Source: JAQBFJ01 sp032123435
Lineage (GTDB): Bacteria > Verrucomicrobiota > Kiritimatiellia > UBA8416 > JAQBFJ01
Assembly (NCBI GenBank): GCA_032123435.1
Contig: JAQBFJ010000048.1
Span: 1 to 11,586 of the forward strand
Direction of reading: 5' to 3'
DNA length: 11,586 bases
Notes under the pieces: model-generated
Databases searched by the model: none
What the model saw: only the letters and a program-made list of their open reading frames with translations
Told to the model about the DNA's origin: nothing
Translations under genes and position numbers: made by a program
Shown here: piece after piece, positions 6,942-11,586 of the stretch
How the letters are laid out: each line of letters opens with the position of its first letter
Numbering within the stretch: position 1 is the stretch's first letter

Positions 6942-7169
6942 TTATTCCTCAACAAGAACCATACATTCATTTTTGTCAAACTTGACCATTCCCTGCTTAA
7001 TTGGAATCGACACCTTCCAGTCAACCTTGATCTCACCCGGCTTCAATAAACTGACTATTGGCACATGGTAATCCATCAATTCGAATTCAGCCAGATCACC
7101 GGGCAAAAAAACGCTTCTGGCCTCCCCGTCATATATAACATGTTTTGGATTGAGAATTGTAACTTTAAT
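6942..7169 (-). CDS. atpC: F-type ATPase epsilon subunit, beta-sandwich domain only, ATT start
   Basis: A 75-residue frame lies between alpha2 and c. It reads (M)KVTILNPKHVIYDGEARS, then VFLPGDLAEFELMDYHVPIV, then SLLKPGEIKV, ending MVLVEE. This matches the N-terminal beta-sandwich of epsilon: ILTPE..VYDGEA, LPGxxGEFEVLPGHAPLVS, LKPGxIxV. Epsilon links gamma to the c-ring. The C-terminal helical hairpin (about 50 residues), which in many bacteria inhibits ATP hydrolysis, is absent; the protein stops where the sandwich ends. There is no in-frame ATG, GTG or TTG at the family start: upstream codons run back to a TAG, and the codon 8 bases after a perfect AGGAG is ATT. ATT starts are rare (known in infC). 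A sequencing error of ATG is an alternative. The gene lies 14 bp after alpha2 and 2 bp before c. Confidence 0.88.
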   Translation of the reverse strand: MKVTILNPKHVIYDGEARSVFLPGDLAEFELMDYHVPIVSLLKPGEIKVDWKVSIPIKQGMVKFDKNECMVLVEE

Positions 7170-7177
7170 TTTATTAT

Positions 7178-7182
7178 CTCCT
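7178..7182 (-). promoter_or_regulatory. Ribosome-binding site that fixes the ATT start of epsilon
   Basis: AGGAG on the minus strand lies 8 bases before the ATT at 7167-7169, right after the alpha2 stop codon. This is the main support for initiation at ATT, because no standard start codon lies in frame nearby. Confidence 0.75.
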
Positions 7183-7183
7183 C

Positions 7184-8668
7184 TTATGAGCTATTTGCCT
7201 GAGCAAAATAAGCTTTTATCACATCACTAAGACTTTTTTCCAATTCCGGCGTAAGCTCAGGCGCGTTCTGAATCCTCTCTGAAAGCGTATTATCATGAGA
7301 ACACGCGAATAAATAAATCTGCTTGAAAAAAGCTGTCTGCTGTTCAGCGGATAAATCCATAAGAAAGTTTTTATCAACCGCGTAAAGCAATAGAACTTCT
7401 TCGGCAATGGATACAGGAGCATATTCGCCCTGTTGAAACATTTTTTTGATAATCTCGCCCTTCCGCACGATTTTTTCCGCTTCGCCTGAAATTCCGGAAG
7501 ACAGTTTGCTTAACTTGGCCACTTCAGAATAACGGGCGTAATCAGCGCGCAGGTTTCTTGCCAGGGCCTTCAGGATCTTAGGCTGGACGCGCCCTCCCAC
7601 GATGGACAATGAAACACCAACATCTATAGCCGGTCTCGAACCCTCGGCGAAAATCACACTGCTTAAACAAATTTGTCCATCACACATGGATGACAGATTG
7701 GACGGAATATAACCGGTTAGATCGTTCTGCAATGTCTCAGCGATTCCTATAAACGTCATAGATCCACTGCCATGGGCCTCATTGAATTTGCCGGCCCGCT
7801 CCATAAGCTGTGTGTGAACCCAAAAGATATCACCTGGATACGCTTCTCTGCCGGGCGGACGTTCCAGAAGTAAAGACAACTGCCTGTATGCCCAGGCATG
7901 CTTGGTCAGATCATCAAACACAACCAGTACATCCCGCCCCTTGGCGGCGAAATAGTCACCTACTGACGCGGCCACGAATGGAACAATATACTGCTCACCG
8001 ACCGGCGCGTTATCCGTCGCCGCAACGATTGTTGTGTAATCAAACGCGCCGTTTTTTTGCAAAATCGATACTACTTTCTCTAGCGACGAGACCGATTTGC
8101 CCACACAGCAGTAAATGCAAACCATATCACGCCCCTTCTGGTTCAGTATTGCATCAGTTGATATGACGGTTTTACCCGTCATTCTGTCGCCAAGAATTAA
8201 CTGCCTTTGCCCCTTCGCCAAAGGTATAAGCATATCAACGATTTTTGTGCCTGTAGGCATAAATTCATTTATTGTTGCGCGATGCGTAATGGGAGGAGAA
8301 TCCATGAAAACGGGAACAGCATCATCAGGTACAATTTCGCCACCGCCATCAAATGGTTCACCAAGCGCCGTTACCATACGGCCTATCATGGCGTTACTGA
8401 CAGGTATTTTGAACGGCTCACTGATTCCGATCACTTCCTTGCCGATTTTAAGCTTAGCTGGATCACCAAGAGCAAGAGCCATGACCTCATTTTCATCAAA
8501 CCCCATTATAATACCTTTAACGCCGTCACCCACATCAACTATCTGACCATAAAGACAAGTGGGCAATCCATCGATCCTTATAATGATCTCCTTTATATCC
8601 TTTATCCTACCCTTTTCCTGGAGCTTCATCTTAAAGAGAGGAACTAGAGAACCTGGCGATTTGCTCAT
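7184..8668 (-). CDS. atpA: Second F-type ATPase alpha subunit (alpha2), arginine finger replaced by Ile
   Basis: This 494-residue protein is clearly an alpha-type (non-catalytic) F1 subunit. It has Walker A GDRMTGKT (160-167), DDLTKHAWAYRQLSLLLERP (252-271), GREAYPGD (273-280) and YIPSN with CDGQI (320-332). It shares with alpha1 the lineage-specific CIYCC and KHAWAYRQ sequences, so the pair arose by duplication within this lineage. The key difference is the arginine finger loop. The family has GLSVSRVGG and alpha1 has GLSVSRIGS, but here it is GVSLSIVGGR, with Ile356 (ATC) at the arginine position and an Arg four residues later (R360). Alpha2 should therefore not complete a beta catalytic site in the normal way. 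The start at 8668 is set by AGGAG 7 bases upstream; the ATG at codon 14 has no such site. It overlaps alpha1 by 38 bp. Confidence 0.95.
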   Translation of the reverse strand: MSKSPGSLVPLFKMKLQEKGRIKDIKEIIIRIDGLPTCLYGQIVDVGDGVKGIIMGFDENEVMALALGDPAKLKIGKEVIGISEPFKIPVSNAMIGRMVTALGEPFDGGGEIVPDDAVPVFMDSPPITHRATINEFMPTGTKIVDMLIPLAKGQRQLILGDRMTGKTVISTDAILNQKGRDMVCIYCCVGKSVSSLEKVVSILQKNGAFDYTTIVAATDNAPVGEQYIVPFVAASVGDYFAAKGRDVLVVFDDLTKHAWAYRQLSLLLERPPGREAYPGDIFWVHTQLMERAGKFNEAHGSGSMTFIGIAETLQNDLTGYIPSNLSSMCDGQICLSSVIFAEGSRPAIDVGVSLSIVGGRVQPKILKALARNLRADYARYSEVAKLSKLSSGISGEAEKIVRKGEIIKKMFQQGEYAPVSIAEEVLLLYAVDKNFLMDLSAEQQTAFFKQIYLFACSHDNTLSERIQNAPELTPELEKSLSDVIKAYFAQANSS

Positions 8669-10094
8669 TGAGACGCTCCTTGATTCTGTCGGACAATTTA
8701 TTGGTTTCCATTAATTCACTTATCACATCTGGACAATTCTTCCTAACCTCTTCCACAATGGCCTGCAATAGCCCCTTCACTTCCATCGGCTCAACTTTAT
8801 CAAGCAACCCATTTTGGAACGCAAAGAGAATGATCACCTGTTCTTCAAGCGGAACCGGTTTGTTTTCATCCTGTTTAAGAAGCTCCTCCAGGCATCTTCC
8901 TTTTTTCAGCCTCTTTTCCACATCACCGGAAACACCTGCTTTGATGCGCGTCATTTTTTCCAGCTCCTTATGCCTGATATAATCAACCTTCACCATGCTG
9001 GCCTGTTTCTTCATCGCGGCCCATTGAACTTTGCTTCCGATACGGGAAACCGAAAGGCCCATATCAACCGCCGGTTTAAATCCGGAAGCGAATAAGGACG
9101 TATTCAGAAAAATCTGGCCATCTGTCATTGAGATGATATTTGAAGGAATGTATCCGGCAAAATCCCCTTCAAGCGTTTCGACAATAGGCATATGAGTCAT
9201 TGTCCCGCCGCCACGGTCAGCCTTAAGCTTGCCGGCACGTTCCACAAGCTGGGAATGAATATAAAAAATGTCACCAGGATAAGCGTCCCGGCCTGGAGCA
9301 CGTTCCAACAGTAAGGAAATCTGTCTGTATGCCCACGCATGCTTGGTAAAATCGTCAAAACCAACAAAAACATGGCCACCCTTCTCATACATGAAATACT
9401 CACCAAGACTTGCCGCCACATACGGACATAAATACTGCTGACCCATTGAATCGGAAGCCGTAGCGGTAACAATCATTCCGTAGTCCCATATGTGATACCT
9501 GTCAAATACCTCAACAACCTTGGCAAGCGCGGCCTCGGACTTGCCTATACAGCAATAAATACAGAAAACATCACGACCTTTCTGGTTGATCATGGCATCC
9601 AGAATAATCGTTGTCTTTCCTGTCATTCTGTCTCCCAGCAAAAGCATTCTCTGACCCCGTCCAACAGGCAGAGTCATGTCAATCATCTTGGTACCGGTCT
9701 GAAGCACATCCTTTAAAGGTATACGTTCGAGAACGCCAGGCGCCTTGTTGAAAATCGGGTAAGTCATCGTTTCACGAATCGGCCCTTTTCCGTCAGTAGG
9801 CTGACCCATTGCGTTAACTTTTCTGCCGATAAACGCTTCACCCACCGGCACCCTGAACTCATCAAGCGTGGTAATCACTTCGTCGCCCGGTTTAATGGGA
9901 ACACGAGACTGCACAACAAGAACAAGCACATAGTTCAAGTCAAAGCCGACAATAACGCCTTTTGACCCCGAACCTATATGCACGAGTTGCCCATTCATGC
10001 AATTGGTAAGACCTGTTACATTAACCACATCCTGCCGGATTTCAGCAACAGTGCCATGTTCTTTCAATTGAAGAAAATTTACCTTAAGAGCCAT
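8631..10094 (-). CDS. atpA: First F-type ATPase alpha subunit (alpha1), arginine finger intact
   Basis: This 487-residue alpha subunit would alternate with beta in the F1 ring, bind nucleotide non-catalytically, and supply the arginine finger to beta. Motifs are GTVAEIRQDVVNVTGL (barrel, 14-29), Walker A GDRMTGKT (154-161), DDFTKHAWAYRQISLLLER (247-265), GRDAYPGD (268-275), YIPSN..SMTDGQIFL (315-330), and MGLSVSRIG with Arg351 (CGT codon) as the finger. The N-terminus before the barrel is only about 13 residues, against about 28 in E. coli as I recall it; that missing segment is what binds the delta N-terminal domain, also missing here. The ATG is preceded by a weak GAG, with AGAGGG further away; an in-frame TGA just upstream rules out an earlier start. 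It heads the ATPase cluster and has a copy of the ~98-bp repeat 36 bp upstream. Confidence 0.97.
   Translation of the reverse strand: MALKVNFLQLKEHGTVAEIRQDVVNVTGLTNCMNGQLVHIGSGSKGVIVGFDLNYVLVLVVQSRVPIKPGDEVITTLDEFRVPVGEAFIGRKVNAMGQPTDGKGPIRETMTYPIFNKAPGVLERIPLKDVLQTGTKMIDMTLPVGRGQRMLLLGDRMTGKTTIILDAMINQKGRDVFCIYCCIGKSEAALAKVVEVFDRYHIWDYGMIVTATASDSMGQQYLCPYVAASLGEYFMYEKGGHVFVGFDDFTKHAWAYRQISLLLERAPGRDAYPGDIFYIHSQLVERAGKLKADRGGGTMTHMPIVETLEGDFAGYIPSNIISMTDGQIFLNTSLFASGFKPAVDMGLSVSRIGSKVQWAAMKKQASMVKVDYIRHKELEKMTRIKAGVSGDVEKRLKKGRCLEELLKQDENKPVPLEEQVIILFAFQNGLLDKVEPMEVKGLLQAIVEEVRKNCPDVISELMETNKLSDRIKERLNEQIARFSSSSL
8676..8680 (-). promoter_or_regulatory. Ribosome-binding site of alpha2, inside the alpha1 gene
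   Basis: AGGAG on the minus strand lies 7 bases before the ATG at 8668, within the last codons of alpha1. It selects the longer alpha2 start and creates a 38-bp gene overlap, suggesting coupled translation of the two alphas. Confidence 0.75.
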
Positions 10095-10130
10095 ATCTCA
10101 AACCCATCCCTCTATGGTTTGCTTTATTCA

Positions 10131-10228
10131 TATCTATTTAGAGCAGATCAAGAAAAGATATTTTTTTGACAGGATCACCCTCTTTTTCCCTCTCCCCGCT
10201 TGGTCATTTCCGCCACAGACGAAGTGGC
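10131..10228. repeat. Intergenic repeat, copy 1 (upstream of alpha1)
   Basis: This stretch shares with 11487-11586 the ordered blocks TATCTATTTA, TTTTGACAGGATCAC (10164-10178), a pyrimidine-rich spacer, and a perfect 29-nt block at 10200-10228. That block ends in a small hairpin, GCCAC (10212-10216) with GTGGC (10224-10228). Both copies have the same orientation and each lies 20-36 bp upstream of a minus-strand gene. It could be a dispersed intergenic element (REP or MITE-like) or a shared promoter/leader module. Confidence 0.85.
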
Positions 10229-10301
10229 AAACATCTTTCTTCTTACCACCCGCGCCCCCGCGCTCGAGTGCCCGAGGACACAGAGAATACAAAAGCCGGA
10301 G

Positions 10302-10348
10302 GTTACATCAAATCCAACATTGCTTCGCAATCCCGGATTTGATGCAAC
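10302..10348. repeat. Palindrome A (13 bp stem, one mismatch, nested hairpin)
   Basis: GTTACATCAAATCC (10302-10315) pairs with GGATTTGATGCAAC (10335-10348) apart from one A-C mismatch. Inside, ATTGC (10319-10323) pairs with GCAAT (10327-10331) around TTC. An alternative outer arm, CGGAGGTT (10297-10304), matches AACCTCCG (10366-10373). Confidence 0.75.
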
Positions 10349-10403
10349 GTTGTTGTCAGGGAGTAAACCTCCGAGACAACCTCTTCCCCTCCCTTTGCAG
10401 GTT

Positions 10404-10444
10404 GTTGATTTAATTTCGGACGTCAGTCCCGGAATTAAATCAAC
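10404..10444. repeat. Palindrome B (16 bp stem, one wobble)
   Basis: GTTGATTTAATTTCGG (10404-10419) pairs with CCGGAATTAAATCAAC (10429-10444), with one G-T position and a 9-nt loop. Neither strand has a U-run after it, so it is unlikely to be an ordinary intrinsic terminator. Confidence 0.75.
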
Positions 10445-10467
10445 TCTCTTCTCTTCTTTCTTTTCCT

Positions 10468-10502
10468 CCGCCTGCCTCGCCGAAGCTTTCTCGCGAAGGC
10501 GG
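10468..10502. repeat. Palindrome C (GC-rich hairpin)
   Basis: CCGCCT (10468-10473) pairs with AGGCGG (10497-10502). GCCTCGC (10474-10480) can alternatively pair with GCGAAGGC (10493-10500) with a bulged A. GC-rich palindromes of this style recur between genes in some candidate phyla; that comparison is from memory. Confidence 0.6.
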
Positions 10503-10559
10503 GTGCCTCCGTGAACTCCGTGGTAAATATTCCCTTTCCCCGCTTATCTTCCCCTTCCC

Positions 10560-11456
10560 TCACCCGCCAATAATTTCTTCCGCCAGCAATGGCTCCGCCA
10601 TCATATCTTCAAGAGAAGGCATATCGTCATCCAATACGGGTTTGACTTCCGAATCTATTACGAGCCTTACAATTTCTTCGTTAACAATTTTTTTATCATA
10701 CATCACAAGGCTTTCCAACGCATTATGACATAAAAGCGACAGTTTTCTCGGATAGCCCTGCGTATGTTCCCAGATAAGCCTTATTGCCTTATCGTCAAAA
10801 AGAGAATCCCTCCCATTGTAACCTGCTTCACTCATCCGAAAATCTATTATTTGCTTTATTTCGTCTTCGCCTATTGGATTCAGCATGTACTTCAGGGCTA
10901 TTCTATCCCAGAAATTATTCATTTTACTGATGCGCGGCAGAAGCTCCAATTGCCCCACCAGAACCAACTGTAAAATCTTATATTCATTAGTCTCATAGTT
11001 CAGAAGGATCCTGAGTATTTCCAGAACAAAATCGGGCAGAATCTGCGCTTCATCAATAATGAGCACTATAATTTTTTCATTTTCCACACCTTCATGGAAC
11101 AATACCTTTTCAATTGCCTCTATGTAATCCAATCCGCCGGCCTTTTCCGGCATATTAATATGCAGTAACATTGCGAGCCGGGAGAGAAACTGCTTTTCAC
11201 TTTTGAAATACGGATTAAGGATCATGTGCAGCTGCATATTATCTTCTTCACTCAGAACCTGGGCAAGCTTCCGGCTTAGCGTAGTCTTGCCGGTACCTAC
11301 ATCGCCCAGAATGACACTGAGCCCGCGCCGCAGTTTGACTGCTATCTGGAGACGAAAGAAAGCCGCTTTATGTTCACGGGAAAGGAAAAAAAAGGCAGGA
11401 TCCGGACTCGTTGAAAACGGTTCCTTTCCCAGCCCCAGCATTTTATAATAGCTCAT
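10560..11456 (-). CDS. exeA: ExeA-like AAA ATPase, ATPase domain only
   Basis: This protein of about 298 residues belongs to the ExeA/GspA family. The family opening is clear: YYKMLGLGKEPFSTSPDP, then FFLSREHKAAFFRLQIAV. Walker A is GDVGTGKTT, Walker B is VLIIDEAQ, and QLVLVGQLEL and a C-terminal lid (HTQGYPRKLSLLCHNAL) follow. In Aeromonas, ExeA is a membrane protein that, with ExeB, helps assemble the secretin through the peptidoglycan. This protein is shorter: it has no transmembrane helix and no peptidoglycan-binding domain, ending soon after the AAA lid with an acidic tail. Its partner may supply those parts. I chose the ATG at 11456 (MSYYKMLGLG, the typical family start); a GTG at 11465 is in frame, and neither has a convincing ribosome-binding site. 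It lies on the same strand as the secretion genes but is separated from the ATPase cluster by 465 bp. Confidence 0.88.
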   Translation of the reverse strand: MSYYKMLGLGKEPFSTSPDPAFFFLSREHKAAFFRLQIAVKLRRGLSVILGDVGTGKTTLSRKLAQVLSEEDNMQLHMILNPYFKSEKQFLSRLAMLLHINMPEKAGGLDYIEAIEKVLFHEGVENEKIIVLIIDEAQILPDFVLEILRILLNYETNEYKILQLVLVGQLELLPRISKMNNFWDRIALKYMLNPIGEDEIKQIIDFRMSEAGYNGRDSLFDDKAIRLIWEHTQGYPRKLSLLCHNALESLVMYDKKIVNEEIVRLVIDSEVKPVLDDDMPSLEDMMAEPLLAEEIIGG

Positions 11457-11486
11457 ATACCACACACCGCTGTTGTCAAATATTGG

Positions 11487-11586
11487 TATCTATTTAGCCA
11501 TCCGAAGAAGATATTTTGACAGGATCACATTATCACCCTCTCTCTCCCTTTCCCCCTTTGGTCATTTCCGCCACAGACGAAGTGGC
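11487..11586. repeat. Intergenic repeat, copy 2 (upstream of exeA-like gene, reaches window edge)
   Basis: This is the same block order as at 10131-10228: TATCTATTTA (11487-11496), TTTTGACAGGATCAC (11514-11528), a pyrimidine-rich spacer, and the perfect 29-nt block at 11558-11586, ending in the GCCAC/GTGGC hairpin. It begins 21-30 bp upstream of the exeA-like start. The element may continue past the window. Confidence 0.85.

Larger units (their letters stand above)
10229..10559. other. Palindrome-rich intergenic mosaic between exeA-like gene and the ATPase cluster
   Basis: No coding sequence is supported here. The stretch carries at least three strong inverted repeats, annotated separately, together with pyrimidine-rich tracts. 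One is GGTGCCTCCGTGAACTCCGTGGT (10502-10524, in two halves: CCTCCGTG and ACTCCGTG). Reverse-complemented it resembles the ACCACGGAG/CACGGAG type of intergenic repeat that I recall from many environmental bacterial genomes; GAGGACACAGAGAA (10274-10287) is of the same style. No clear promoter or U-tailed terminator was found. It probably represents accumulated small repeats that separate the exeA-like gene from the operon that follows. Confidence 0.6.

Noticed and set aside
6779..7036. Minus-strand open frame of 85 codons across epsilon and c in another frame
   Set aside because: The epsilon beta-sandwich and the c hairpin in the other frames are unmistakable, so this frame is a shadow. It hides the true epsilon gene.
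3493..10094. N-ATPase (Na+-translocating F-type) operon
   Set aside because: AtpQ, AtpR and subunit a are absent, gene order differs, and the sodium Gln ligand in helix 1 of c is missing.
10095..10180. Promoter for the ATPase cluster
   Set aside because: TTGATC and TAAATA-like hexamers exist on the minus strand but spacing and fit are poor, and TTGACA in the repeat faces the plus strand, where no gene lies. Not called.
10131..11586. Insertion sequence with the exeA-like ATPase as an IstB-type transposition helper
   Set aside because: The protein has the ExeA N-terminal signature rather than IstB, no transposase is present, and the flanking repeats are direct and intergenic rather than terminal inverted repeats.

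Overview
The window is bacterial accessory-looking chromosome from an uncultivated or deep-branching lineage. All recognised genes lie on the minus strand, so transcription runs from high to low coordinates. Moderate GC, an ExeA-like ATPase next to type II secretion/type IV pilus (T2S/T4P) genes, a very divergent F-type ATPase and palindrome-rich intergenic DNA together suggest a PVC/Omnitrophota-like organism. That assignment is my inference and is low to moderate in confidence.

Layout in order of transcription: (1) 11487-11586, one copy of a ~98-bp intergenic repeat. (2) 10560-11456, an ExeA-like AAA ATPase. (3) 10095-10559, non-coding DNA with several palindromes and a second copy of the same repeat just upstream of the next gene. 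(4) 3493-10094, a compact F-type rotary ATPase cluster ordered alpha1, alpha2, epsilon, c, b-delta fusion, gamma, beta. (5) 581-3451, gspE/pilB-like and gspF/pilC-like genes. (6) 57-580, a non-coding stretch with a long imperfect hairpin. (7) 1-56, the first 18 codons of a type IV pilin/pseudopilin (class III prepilin signal ending G^FTLIELM) that runs off the window.

The rotary ATPase is the notable part. It has two tandem alpha subunits. Alpha1 keeps the catalytic arginine finger (R351), while alpha2 has isoleucine there (I356). Epsilon is only the N-terminal beta-sandwich (75 aa) and appears to start at an ATT codon. The delta subunit survives only as a C-terminal domain fused to b, and both alphas have shortened N-termini, where the delta N-terminal domain normally docks. 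The c subunit keeps the ion-binding Glu but has a degenerate glycine motif. Gamma carries an extra lysine-rich C-terminal tail. No subunit a (the ion half-channels) is present. Beta keeps all the main catalytic motifs. The gene order matches neither the canonical atp operon nor the N-ATPase operon.

The ATPase cluster is followed after only 41 bp by the secretion/pilus ATPase gene. The whole block could be cotranscribed, so this may be a rotary motor dedicated to, or coupled with, a T2S/T4P machine. Equally, it may be the lineage's ordinary ATP synthase with subunit a encoded elsewhere; the sequence alone cannot decide between the two.
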